Origin: Eubacterium sp. MSJ-33
Lineage (GTDB): Bacteria; Bacillota; Clostridia; Lachnospirales; Lachnospiraceae
Assembly: GCF_022174665.1 (NCBI RefSeq)
Contig: NZ_CP076562.1
Location: 2,806,525 to 2,870,524 of the forward strand
DNA: 64,000 bases
Direction: 5' to 3'
A program made the position numbers and the translations under genes. Below the pieces are notes generated by a model. That model ran no database searches. It worked only from the letters and a program-made list of their open reading frames with translations, and was not told the origin of the DNA. How positions within the stretch are numbered: the first letter of the stretch is position 1; each line of letters opens with the position of its first letter. Positions 35,373-43,641 of this stretch are shown here, piece by piece.

Positions 35373-35882
35373 ATGCAGGAAAAACAGCCACAATTAAATA
35401 ATAATCACAAAATCGCACTTTGCGGTGTGCTGATTGCGCTCGCCATGATTCTATCGTATCTGGAAAGCCTTGTGCCAATCCATATGGCGGTACCCGGGGT
35501 GAAGCTTGGTCTTGCCAATCTGGTTACGATCATCGCACTGCAGAGACTGGATTTGAAGTCGACGATTGTAATCTCAGTTGGTCGTATCATCCTGTCAAAC
35601 GTTTTGTTCGGAAATATGGCGGTGTTATTGTATAGTCTGGCAGGTGCGGCTTGCAGCATATTGATTATGACACTGTTTAAGAAATGCCGTGTGTTCGGAC
35701 TGGTTGGAATCAGTGTTGCGGGTGCAGTATTTCATAATCTGGGACAGATTCTGGTGGCAGTCTGTGTCATGGAAAATATACGAATTTTATATTATATGTT
35801 TGTGCTTTTGGTTACAGGAACAGTTGCAGGTGTGGCAATCGGGCTGCTTGCATCATTTCTGCTCAAAAATATAAGATTTTAG
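35373..35882 (+). CDS. Gx transporter family membrane protein (EetB-like)
   Basis: 169 aa, five to six membrane helices. The opening LCGVLIALAMILSYLESLVP and the VPGVKLGLANLVTIIAL block are typical of the Gx/heptaprenyl-diphosphate-synthase-component-I-like membrane family, related in shape to ECF S components. I set the start at 35373 (MQEKQ), with GGGGAG 9 nt upstream. Neighbours suggest a role in flavin or quinone redox transfer with the NusG-II protein and Rnf rather than isoprenoid synthesis. This is inference. Confidence 0.82.
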   Translation: MQEKQPQLNNNHKIALCGVLIALAMILSYLESLVPIHMAVPGVKLGLANLVTIIALQRLDLKSTIVISVGRIILSNVLFGNMAVLLYSLAGAACSILIMTLFKKCRVFGLVGISVAGAVFHNLGQILVAVCVMENIRILYYMFVLLVTGTVAGVAIGLLASFLLKNIRF

Positions 35883-35977
35883 ACATAAAAGTTGTGAAAT
35901 TAAGAACACATTTGTTGATAAAAATCCCTACTTGTATTAAAATATTTATAAATATTTTTTTGAGTGGGGTCGATACG

Positions 35978-37294
35978 ATGAAACTAACTTTTAAAGGAGG
36001 CATCCATCCATACGAAGGGAAAGAACTTACGATGGATAAGGATGTAATTGAATATGTCCCAAAGGGAGATATGGTATATCCACTGAGTCAGCATATCGGC
36101 GCACCTGCAAAAGCGGTTGTCAAAAAAGGTGACCGTGTTTTGGTGGGGCAACTGATTGCAGAAGCCGGTGGATTTGTTTCTGCAAACATTCATTCTTCTG
36201 TATCCGGAACAGTCAAGGCTGTGGAACCAAGACTGACCGCTTCCGGTTCTAAGGTCAATTCGATTGTGATCGAAAATGACAATCAGTTTGAAGAAATTGA
36301 ATATGTGAAAAATGACAAGCCGCTTGCGGAGCTTACCAAAGAAGAAATTCTCGAAGCAATTAAGAATGCAGGCGTTGTCGGCATGGGTGGCGCCGGATTT
36401 CCAACGAATGTCAAGCTCTCTCCGAAGAATGCGGATGAGATTGATTATATTATCGTGAATGCATCTGAGTGTGAGCCATACCTGACATCGGATTACCGCC
36501 GTCTGCTCGATGAGACGGATAAGGTGATTGAAGGACTTCGGATTGCCCTTGCAATCTTCCCGGGGGCAAAGGGAATCATTGCAGTGGAGGACAATAAGCC
36601 AAAGGCAATCAAGAAGTTAAAAGAAGTGCTTGGAGATGATCCGGATATCAAGGTTCATTCCATGAAGACGAAGTATCCGGAAGGTGCAGAGCGTCAGCTC
36701 ATCTATGCGAATACCGGACGGTATATCAACTCGAAGATGCTTCCGGCAGATGCAGGATGTATCGTACATAATGTAGATACTGTTTACTCTATCTGTGAAG
36801 CTGTTCGACAGGGAAAACCGTTGATTCAGAGACTGGTGACTGTAACGGGTGATGCAATCACAGATCCGTGTAACTATCTTGTGCGGACAGGTACAAGCTT
36901 TGCGGAGCTGATCGAGGCTGCCGGTGGTTTCTTACAGGATCCGGAGAAAATAATTGCCGGTGGCCCGATGATGGGAAAAGCCATCTATGATCTGAATATT
37001 CCGGTTACGAAATCTTCGTCCGCGATTCTCTGCATGACAAAGGATGAGGTTTCTGAATATGAGCCAAGCAACTGTATCCGCTGTGGCAGATGTGTGGAGG
37101 TTTGTCCGGGAAGAGTGATGCCGAACAAGCTTGCGACTCTGGCAAGTCAGGGAGATCTCGAAGAGTTTCAGAAGTTAAATGGTATGGAATGTTGTGAGTG
37201 TGGCTGTTGTTCGTATGTATGCCCGGCGAAGCGGCATCTGACGCAGACAATCGCTGGTACAAGAAAAGCCATTTTGGCAAGTCGTAAGAAATAG
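35978..37294 (+). CDS. rnfC: Rnf electron transport complex subunit C
   Basis: 438 aa, the NADH-oxidoreductase-facing soluble subunit. Starts KLTFKGGIHPYEGKE. The nucleotide/FMN-binding Gly-rich motif is VGMGGAGFPTNVK near residue 140. Two [4Fe-4S] sites are near the end: CIRCGRCVEVCPGRVMP and CCECGCCSYVCPAKRHL. Catalyses electron exchange with NAD+ in the ferredoxin:NAD+ oxidoreductase. Start 35978 chosen; an upstream in-frame ATG would add an untypical 28 residues. First of five rnf genes with 0-13 nt gaps. Confidence 0.95.
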   Translation: MKLTFKGGIHPYEGKELTMDKDVIEYVPKGDMVYPLSQHIGAPAKAVVKKGDRVLVGQLIAEAGGFVSANIHSSVSGTVKAVEPRLTASGSKVNSIVIENDNQFEEIEYVKNDKPLAELTKEEILEAIKNAGVVGMGGAGFPTNVKLSPKNADEIDYIIVNASECEPYLTSDYRRLLDETDKVIEGLRIALAIFPGAKGIIAVEDNKPKAIKKLKEVLGDDPDIKVHSMKTKYPEGAERQLIYANTGRYINSKMLPADAGCIVHNVDTVYSICEAVRQGKPLIQRLVTVTGDAITDPCNYLVRTGTSFAELIEAAGGFLQDPEKIIAGGPMMGKAIYDLNIPVTKSSSAILCMTKDEVSEYEPSNCIRCGRCVEVCPGRVMPNKLATLASQGDLEEFQKLNGMECCECGCCSYVCPAKRHLTQTIAGTRKAILASRKK

Positions 37295-37307
37295 GAGGTG
37301 CGAGAAA

Positions 37308-38993
37308 GTGGAACAGGAAAATTTGAAATTGAAGGTCTCTGCTTCCCCGCATGTGAGAAGCAAGGCGACAACATCGGACATTATGTTTGATGTTGTGATC
37401 GCATTAGTTCCGGCAACCGCATTTGGTCTGTACATTTTCGGCTGGTATGCAGCGTTACTGGTAGCGGTTTGTATCGGAAGCTGTGTTGGATTTGAGGCAT
37501 TGTATCAGAAATGCATGGGCAAGAAGGTAACAGTTGGAGATTTCTCAGCGGTTGTAACAGGATTGTTGCTTGCATTGAATCTTCCGCCAAATCTTCCAAT
37601 CTGGATGGCGATTGCCGGTTCGGCATTTGCAATCATCATTGTAAAGCAGCTTTTTGGCGGACTTGGACAGAACTTTATGAACCCGGCACTAGGAGCAAGA
37701 TGCTTCCTGCTGCTGTCGTTCTCCCGTTATATGACGAACTTTATCTACGATGGTGTGGCAACGGCAACTCCGCTTGCAACTCTGAAGCTTACCGGTATGG
37801 TGAACTTAAGAAGTATGTTTTTAGGATATACAGCAGGAACAATCGGAGAGACATCTGCAGTTGCACTTTTGATCGGAGCGGTATATCTGCTTATCAAGCG
37901 TGTTATCAGTCCGAAGATTCCTCTTATCTATATAGGAACATTTGCGGCAGCAATCGCGATTTATGCTGCAGCTAAGGGATATAATGTTCCGGTGTTCACC
38001 GCGGCACATCTGTGCGGTGGTGGTCTGATGCTTGGAGCATGGTTCATGGCAACCGATTATGTGACAAGTCCGATTACATCTGTAGGCAAAGTAATATACG
38101 CAATTGGTCTCGGACTTCTGACATTTGTTCTTCGTATCTTTGGAAGCAGTGCAGAGGGTGTTTCATATTCTATTATCATTATGAACCTGTTAGTACCATT
38201 GATTGAGCGAGTAACGGTTCCGAAGGCATTTGGTGAAGGTGCGGAAGTGAAGGATAAGAAGCAGGCAAAGCTTGAAGCAAAGACGGAAAAGAAAGAAGCA
38301 AAGGCGGCCGCTAAGGCAGAGGAAACTTCTGCGGGTGATGAGAAAGAGCCAAAGAAGAAAGACAAGATGGATGTCAAGGGCATCGTGGCTGCGATTGTTG
38401 CAATCTGTGTGATTACAGTTATAATGGGTGCTGCATTAGGTGGTGTATACAGTGTGACAAAAGACCCAATCGAGAAGGCACAGGAACAGGCAAAGAACGA
38501 TGCATATGCAGCGGTTCTTCCACAGGCAACCCGTGTGATGAGCGTGGAGGAAGATGGCAGTGTGATTAAGAAGATTAATCCGCTTCTTTCATCTCTTGGA
38601 TTTGAGAATGTGACGATTGATGATATATGTGTTGGCGGAGATGACGCGAACAACACGCTGGTTGGATATGTTGTACTCGTAACAAGCTCAGAAGGATATG
38701 GTGGAGATATTCAGATTGCAGTAGGTATGGATACCGATTATAAGATTACCGGGCTTTCATTCCTGACATTAAATGAAACAGCAGGACTTGGTATGGAGGC
38801 CGATACCGATGCATTCAAGCAGCAGTTTATCGGTAAATCCGTTGATCAGTTTACATATACAAAGACCGGATCTACACAGGATAGTGAGATTGATGCGCTG
38901 TCAGGTGCAACAATCACAACTTCTGCAGTTACAAATGCCGTGAATGCGGCACTTCGTACAATCCAGTATTTGACGGCAGGAGGTGCACAGTAA
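37308..38993 (+). CDS. rnfDG: Fused Rnf subunits D and G
   Basis: 561 aa in one uninterrupted frame. Residues 1-305: RnfD, multi-pass membrane protein with the FMN-attachment region DGVATATPLATLK (about 149-160) and the AWFMATDYVTSPIT block. Residues 310-353: a Lys/Ala/Glu-rich linker absent from ordinary RnfD or RnfG. Residues 355-561: RnfG, with one membrane helix (357-383), a periplasmic FMN domain and the flavinylation motif LSGATITTSAV at 531-541. Electron relay across the membrane and part of the ion pump. GTG start with AGGAGGTG upstream. Confidence 0.95.
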   Translation: MEQENLKLKVSASPHVRSKATTSDIMFDVVIALVPATAFGLYIFGWYAALLVAVCIGSCVGFEALYQKCMGKKVTVGDFSAVVTGLLLALNLPPNLPIWMAIAGSAFAIIIVKQLFGGLGQNFMNPALGARCFLLLSFSRYMTNFIYDGVATATPLATLKLTGMVNLRSMFLGYTAGTIGETSAVALLIGAVYLLIKRVISPKIPLIYIGTFAAAIAIYAAAKGYNVPVFTAAHLCGGGLMLGAWFMATDYVTSPITSVGKVIYAIGLGLLTFVLRIFGSSAEGVSYSIIIMNLLVPLIERVTVPKAFGEGAEVKDKKQAKLEAKTEKKEAKAAAKAEETSAGDEKEPKKKDKMDVKGIVAAIVAICVITVIMGAALGGVYSVTKDPIEKAQEQAKNDAYAAVLPQATRVMSVEEDGSVIKKINPLLSSLGFENVTIDDICVGGDDANNTLVGYVVLVTSSEGYGGDIQIAVGMDTDYKITGLSFLTLNETAGLGMEADTDAFKQQFIGKSVDQFTYTKTGSTQDSEIDALSGATITTSAVTNAVNAALRTIQYLTAGGAQ

Positions 38994-38994
38994 C

Positions 38995-39744
38995 ATGGGA
39001 AAGATAACAGAGCGATTAAAAAATGGTATTATTACCGAGAATCCTACATTTGTGCAGATGCTTGGTATGTGTCCGACACTTGCGGTTACGTCATCTGCAA
39101 TCAACGGACTTGGCATGGGACTTACGACCATGGTTATCCTGACAATGAGTAACTTTATGATTTCCCTGCTTCGGAAGCTGATTCCGGACAAGGTGCGTAT
39201 TCCGGCATATATTGTTATTATTGCTTCGTTTGTAACGATTGTACAGTTTTTATTGCAGGCATTTATTCCAAGCCTGAACGACAGTCTGGGAATCTTCATT
39301 CCACTGATCGTTGTAAACTGTATTATTTTGGGAAGAGCAGAGAGCTATGCTTCAAAGAATCCTGTGATTCCATCAATTTTTGATGGTATCGGTATGGGAC
39401 TTGGATTTACAGTCGGACTTACCACAATCGGTATCATTCGCGAGATCCTTGGCTCCGGCAGCATCTTCGGATTTAGTTTTGTAAAAGCTGTTGAGAATTT
39501 TGCTGAGAGTCATGCAAGTGAGAAGGTTTTCCAAATCTTGTCCGATCAGGGATTGTTCCAGCCGGCAAGTATTTTTGTATCGGCACCGGGCGCATTCCTT
39601 GTACTGGCATTTATCATTGCGTTTATCAACCGTCGCCATATCAAGAAGGCAAAGAAGACGGGCGAAAAGGCAGAGACATGCAGACTGGCGGATTGCGCAA
39701 GCTGTGCAAATGCCATGTGTGCAGGCAAGGGAAAGGAGGAGTAG
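38995..39744 (+). CDS. rnfE: Rnf electron transport complex subunit E
   Basis: 249 aa, six membrane helices. Conserved NPTFVQMLGMCPTLAV and IPLIVVNCIILGRAE, with paired membrane cysteines that hold the intramembrane iron site shared with RnfA. The C-terminus adds a cytosolic basic stretch and a Cys cluster, C-x4-C-x2-C-x4-C, in the last 20 residues, not part of the conserved core. Start 38995 (MGKITER), with GGAGGTG overlapping the end of rnfDG. Confidence 0.95.
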   Translation: MGKITERLKNGIITENPTFVQMLGMCPTLAVTSSAINGLGMGLTTMVILTMSNFMISLLRKLIPDKVRIPAYIVIIASFVTIVQFLLQAFIPSLNDSLGIFIPLIVVNCIILGRAESYASKNPVIPSIFDGIGMGLGFTVGLTTIGIIREILGSGSIFGFSFVKAVENFAESHASEKVFQILSDQGLFQPASIFVSAPGAFLVLAFIIAFINRRHIKKAKKTGEKAETCRLADCASCANAMCAGKGKEE

Positions 39745-39747
39745 GAT

Positions 39748-40320
39748 ATGAATATTATTTTGTTAGCGATATCCGCCGCTCTTGTGAACAATGTAATCCT
39801 GAGCCAGTTTATGGGTATCTGTCCGTTTTTGGGAGTATCAAAGAAGGTAAGTACCGCAGCCGGTATGGGCGGTGCGGTTATCTTCGTTATGACGATTGCT
39901 TCGGCGGTGACGAGCGTGATCTATCATTTTGTGCTTGTACCACTCAAGCTTTCCTATCTGAACACGATTGTATTTATCTTAGTCATTGCAGCACTGGTAC
40001 AGTTTGTGGAGATGTTCTTGAAGAAGACAATTCCATCGTTGTATGAAGCATTGGGCGTGTACCTGCCATTGATTACAACGAACTGTGCGGTTCTCGGTAT
40101 CGCATTAAAGAATGTACAGGATGAATTAAACATCGGAGAATCTATCATCAACGGTATGTTCTCCGCAGTCGGATTTGCGATTGCGATTATAGTAATGGCA
40201 GGTATCCGGGAGAAGATTGACAAAAACGATATACCGGAAAGCTTCAAAGGAGCGCCGATCGTGCTGATTACAGCCGGTCTTATGGCAATCGCTTTCCTTG
40301 GATTGAACGGATTGATTTAG
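39748..40320 (+). CDS. rnfA: Rnf electron transport complex subunit A
   Basis: 190 aa, six membrane helices. NNVILSQFMGICPFLGVSKK and LPLITTNCAVLGIALKN carry the Cys residues that pair with those of RnfE to ligate iron in the membrane. RnfA and RnfE are inverted homologues forming the core of the ion-translocating module. Starts 3 nt after rnfE, with GGAGGAG inside the rnfE end. Confidence 0.97.
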   Translation: MNIILLAISAALVNNVILSQFMGICPFLGVSKKVSTAAGMGGAVIFVMTIASAVTSVIYHFVLVPLKLSYLNTIVFILVIAALVQFVEMFLKKTIPSLYEALGVYLPLITTNCAVLGIALKNVQDELNIGESIINGMFSAVGFAIAIIVMAGIREKIDKNDIPESFKGAPIVLITAGLMAIAFLGLNGLI

Positions 40321-40333
40321 AGGAGGCGGGAAA

Positions 40334-41119
40334 ATGGGAGCATCGATTTTGTATGCGGCTGCAGTCATTGGAATTGTCGGAATTTTAGCCGGAATCCTCC
40401 TGGGTGTAGCGAGCGAGAAGTTCAAAGTAAAAGTAGATGAAAAAGAAATCAAAGTACGTGAGGCATTGCCGGGAAACAACTGTGGAGGTTGTGGGTATCC
40501 GGGCTGTGATGGCCTTGCGGCAGCAATCGCAAAAGGCGAAGCAAAGCCGGACGCCTGTCCGGTCGGTGGCGAAGCCGTAGCGAAGAAAATCGTGGAGATT
40601 GTCGGAGGAGAAATCGACAGTGTCAGATATGTCGCGCATGTAAAATGTGCAGGAACCTGCGAGAAGGCAAAGGATGTTTATGACTATGTTGGACCTGAGG
40701 ATTGCCAGATTGCAGCCAATGCACCGGGCGGCGGACCAAAGGGCTGCAGTTTCGGATGTCTTGGTTATGGTTCTTGTAAGCGTGCCTGCCAGTTTGATGC
40801 GATTTCCATCGTAGATGGTGTGGCAGTTATTGATAAAGACAAATGTAAATCCTGCGGACAATGTGTACTTGCCTGTCCAAGACACATTATCGAGATGGTG
40901 CCGGAAGATGCCGGTGCAATTGTTGAATGTAATTCAAAAGAATTTGGTAAAGACGTAAAGGCGGTCTGCAGTGCAGGCTGTATCGGTTGTGGTCTGTGCC
41001 AGAGAAATTGTCCACAGGGTGCGATTACAGTGAAGGATCATCTGGCTGTTGTTGATTACGAGAAATGTACCGGATGTGGCACATGTAAGGAAAAGTGCCC
41101 AGTAAAGATTATACGATAG
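40334..41119 (+). CDS. rnfB: Rnf electron transport complex subunit B (polyferredoxin)
   Basis: 261 aa. N-terminal membrane helix, then the NNCGGCGYPGCDGL four-Cys site of RnfB, a CSFGCLGYGSCKRAC site, and three bacterial ferredoxin motifs: CKSCGQCVLACP, CIGCGLCQRNCP and CTGCGTCKEKCP. This cluster-rich form is the clostridial type that takes electrons from reduced ferredoxin. Last gene of the operon. AGGAGGCGGG ribosome-binding site. Confidence 0.97.
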   Translation: MGASILYAAAVIGIVGILAGILLGVASEKFKVKVDEKEIKVREALPGNNCGGCGYPGCDGLAAAIAKGEAKPDACPVGGEAVAKKIVEIVGGEIDSVRYVAHVKCAGTCEKAKDVYDYVGPEDCQIAANAPGGGPKGCSFGCLGYGSCKRACQFDAISIVDGVAVIDKDKCKSCGQCVLACPRHIIEMVPEDAGAIVECNSKEFGKDVKAVCSAGCIGCGLCQRNCPQGAITVKDHLAVVDYEKCTGCGTCKEKCPVKIIR

Positions 41120-41151
41120 AACATATGGTATTAATATATTAAAGCGATAGA

Positions 41152-41313
41152 GTGTATCAAGTTGTACATAATTACAATTCTAACACAGACCGTTGAAGCA
41201 CGCTGGTACTTAATGAATGGCAAACTTGTTTGCCGTGAATTTAGTACCACTGCGTGATGAACCGAGCGGGAGCGCGTCTGTGCGGAATTCGTAATTATGT
41301 ACTACTTGTATAC
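41152..41313 (+). repeat. Nested inverted-repeat element in the degV leader
   Basis: Outer arms contain GTACATAATTAC (41164-41175) and GTAATTATGTAC (41291-41302), extended on both sides with one bulge. Next, CACAGAC (41184-41190) pairs with GTCTGTG (41276-41282). Then CACGC/TGGTACT (41199-41210) pairs with AGTACCA/GCGTG (41243-41256), capped by GGCAAAC-TT-GTTTGCC (41219-41234). It starts 32 nt after rnfB and ends 27 nt before degV. The plan resembles the cloverleaf element at 16203 but the sequence does not. Could terminate or process the rnf transcript, regulate degV, or be mobile. Confidence 0.75.
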
Positions 41314-41340
41314 CACAGCGTGAATACAATGGGAGAGAAT

Positions 41341-42216
41341 ATGGAAAGAGATTACGTTATTATTACAGATTCATCGAATGATCTGCCTGTCGGTTATGCC
41401 GAGGAACAGGGTGTCGTGATTATTCCAATCAGTTTTGAGATTGGTGATGAAGTATTCGATGGAAGAGAGAAAACTTTGACAAAGAAAGAGTTTTATGACC
41501 GTATGCGTGCGGGACAGGGAACGAAGACAGCGGCACCGAATATCAACGATATCGAAGAGGAGTTTGAGAAGGCACTGTCCGCAGGAAAAGACGTATTATT
41601 CACCTGTCTTTCTTCAGGTATCAGCAGCACGATCAACAACGCGTTTGTATGTCGGGAAGAAATGCAGGAGAAGTATCCGGATGCGGAGATTTGTGTGTTT
41701 GATTCCATCTGTGCGAGTGGTGGACATGGGCTGTTGATTTACCATGCAATTGAGAACAAGAAAAAGGGTATGTCAGCCAAAGAGAATATGCAGGCACTCG
41801 AAGAATTAAAGCATCATATTGTACACAAATTCACGGTGGATGATCTTACATATTTGCAGAGAGGTGGACGTATCTCTAAAACAGCAGCTGTTATCGGCGG
41901 TATGATTCAGTTGAAACCGGTTCTGCATGTAGATACGGAAGGCCGGCTTGCTGCAGAGAGTAAGGTGCGCGGTCGAAAGAAAGCATTAAATCAGCTGCTT
42001 GCAGAGATGGATATCTGTACAGGAAGCTATGCGGATAAGCAGGATGTGGTACTGATTTGTCATGCGGATTGTCCGGAGGATGCAGAGTATGTCCGTGCAA
42101 AGGTGGAAGAGAAGTATCATCCGAATAAAATCATCATGAGTGAGGTCGGGCCAATCATCGGAGCGCATGTCGGGCCGGGAACGATGGTACTTATTTTTGA
42201 AGGTGACAAGCGATAA
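41341..42216 (+). CDS. DegV-family fatty-acid-binding protein (FakB-like)
   Basis: 291 aa. The N-terminal domain starts VIITDSSNDLP, with the loop TAAPNINDIEEEF and the fatty-acid contact LSSGISSTINNA. The C-terminal block DDLTYLQRGGRISKTAA and GPIIGAHVGPGTM are DegV/FakB signatures, the latter with the phosphate-binding His. FakB proteins present exogenous fatty acids to the kinase FakA for phospholipid synthesis. Start 41341, with GGGAGAG upstream. A nested inverted repeat occupies its leader. Confidence 0.92.
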   Translation: MERDYVIITDSSNDLPVGYAEEQGVVIIPISFEIGDEVFDGREKTLTKKEFYDRMRAGQGTKTAAPNINDIEEEFEKALSAGKDVLFTCLSSGISSTINNAFVCREEMQEKYPDAEICVFDSICASGGHGLLIYHAIENKKKGMSAKENMQALEELKHHIVHKFTVDDLTYLQRGGRISKTAAVIGGMIQLKPVLHVDTEGRLAAESKVRGRKKALNQLLAEMDICTGSYADKQDVVLICHADCPEDAEYVRAKVEEKYHPNKIIMSEVGPIIGAHVGPGTMVLIFEGDKR

Positions 42217-42255
42217 GCTTGTGCATATACTAACTATAAAAAGCGAAGGTATGAG

Positions 42256-42522
42256 ATGCGCTTTTTAGAGTTAAAAGAAAAAGAAGTTATTAATTGCAAG
42301 GATTGCAGGCGGCTCGGCTATGTTGCCGATGTCGAATTTGACTGCGAGACAGGGAAGATTCTCGCAATCATCGTTCCGGGACCGGGCAAATTATTTTCCT
42401 GCTTTGGTTCGGGAACGGAATATTACATCCGATATTGCAATATCGTTCGCATTGGACCGGACATTGTTCTGGTCGACATCGATGCCTGCGATATACGGAA
42501 AATTCAGGGAGGAAAGGAATAA
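42256..42522 (+). CDS. YlmC/YmxH-family PRC-barrel sporulation-related protein
   Basis: 88 aa. MRFLELKEKEVINCKDCRRLGYVADVEFD and the LVDIDACDIRK-type ending are the YlmC/YmxH family pattern, a small PRC-barrel fold. In Bacillus relatives are linked to sporulation or cell division by context, with no known activity. Starts 39 nt after degV and runs into nrdR with a 4-nt gap; its last codons provide the nrdR ribosome-binding site. Likely cotranscribed with degV-nrdR. Confidence 0.9.
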   Translation: MRFLELKEKEVINCKDCRRLGYVADVEFDCETGKILAIIVPGPGKLFSCFGSGTEYYIRYCNIVRIGPDIVLVDIDACDIRKIQGGKE

Positions 42523-42526
42523 ACAT

Positions 42527-42982
42527 ATGAAGTGCCCATTTTGCGGAGATGATAATACGCGTGTGATTGACTCAAGACCAGCAGATGACAACGAGGCAAT
42601 CCGTAGAAGACGACAGTGTGATGAATGTGGGAAGCGTTTTACCACCTATGAGAAGGTTGAGACGATTCCTTTGATCGTAATTAAGCGTGACAAGAATCGC
42701 GAGACATATGACCGTTCCAAAATCGAGTCCGGTGTTGTACGATCCTGTCACAAACGCCCGGTATCCGTGGATCAGATTGAGGCATGCGTGGATGAAATCG
42801 AAAACAAGATTTTCAATCTTGGTGTGCGTGAGATTGAGAGTGAGAAGATTGGTGAGATCGTGATGGATCAGATTCGTGACCTGGATCAGGTCGCTTATGT
42901 ACGTTTTGCCTCTGTGTATCGTCAGTTTAAAGATGCGGATACCTTTATGAGTGAGCTGAAAAAACTACTGGATACAAAGTAA
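42527..42982 (+). CDS. nrdR: Transcriptional repressor NrdR
   Basis: 151 aa. N-terminal zinc ribbon CPFCGDDNTRVIDSRP then CDECGKRFTTYE, followed by the ATP-cone from about residue 49 (VIKRDKNRETYDRSKIESGV). Senses ATP/dATP and represses ribonucleotide reductase genes by binding NrdR boxes. ATG 42527 follows GGAGGAAAGG. The position after ylmC and before yigZ is typical of Lachnospiraceae housekeeping runs. Confidence 0.97.
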   Translation: MKCPFCGDDNTRVIDSRPADDNEAIRRRRQCDECGKRFTTYEKVETIPLIVIKRDKNRETYDRSKIESGVVRSCHKRPVSVDQIEACVDEIENKIFNLGVREIESEKIGEIVMDQIRDLDQVAYVRFASVYRQFKDADTFMSELKKLLDTK

Positions 42983-43002
42983 GCGTAACGGAAAGGGATG
43001 CT

Positions 43003-43617
43003 ATGAACTATATCAAATTGATCGAGGGCGCAGAAGGTGAGATCATCGAGAAAAAATCTCGTTTTATTGCGCAGATTGCCCCGGTCGAAACGGAAGAAGA
43101 AGCGTATGCATTTATTGAGAAGGTCAAGAAGAAGCATTATGATGCAAGACATAACTGCTTTGCGTTTTCTATAGGTGCGGAAATGCCGTTCCTTCGGTTT
43201 TCGGATGATGGCGAACCTCAGGGAACTGCCGGAAAACCGATGCTGGAGTTGATTCAGAATTCCGGAATCCATGACATCTGTGTGGTTGTAACACGGTATT
43301 TCGGAGGCACATTACTTGGCACGGGTGGACTTGTCCGGGCGTATACGCAGGCAACGAAGGAAGCCTTAGAAGCATGTACGACGAAACTGATGCAGCAATT
43401 ACTCCCAGTTCTGATTCGGACGAATTATACGGATATGGGGAAGATACAGTATATTTTGAATACGAGACAGGTTGCAATCATCAATACGGAGTTCGCAGAG
43501 GATGTGATATTTACTGTACATATTCCGGTTGATGATGCAAAGGCGGTTTTAAAAGAAATTACAGATGCAACGAATGCGAGAGCGCAGATCGAAGAACAGG
43601 ACGAGATTTTTGGATGA
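43003..43617 (+). CDS. yigZ: YigZ/IMPACT-family protein
   Basis: 204 aa. The UPF0029 N-terminal domain shows the core HNCFAFSIG, FSDDGEPQGTAGKPMLELI and VVVTRYFGGTLLGTGGLVRAY. The C-terminal half is the small DUF1949-like RNA/elongation-factor-like domain. Related to yeast Yih1 and linked to translation control; bacterial role not established. A terminator hairpin overlaps its stop codon. Confidence 0.93.
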   Translation: MNYIKLIEGAEGEIIEKKSRFIAQIAPVETEEEAYAFIEKVKKKHYDARHNCFAFSIGAEMPFLRFSDDGEPQGTAGKPMLELIQNSGIHDICVVVTRYFGGTLLGTGGLVRAYTQATKEALEACTTKLMQQLLPVLIRTNYTDMGKIQYILNTRQVAIINTEFAEDVIFTVHIPVDDAKAVLKEITDATNARAQIEEQDEIFG

Positions 43618-43631
43618 TCTCGTCCGTTTTT
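43599..43631 (+). terminator. Intrinsic terminator overlapping the yigZ stop
   Basis: GGACGAGAT (43599-43607) pairs perfectly with ATCTCGTCC (43617-43625), followed by five T. Confidence 0.9.
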
Positions 43632-43641
43632 GTGTTTCGTA

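Noticed and set aside
35894..35977. Upstream start adding 28 residues to RnfC
   Set aside because: The extension is not family-like and the MKLTFKGG start matches other RnfC proteins.
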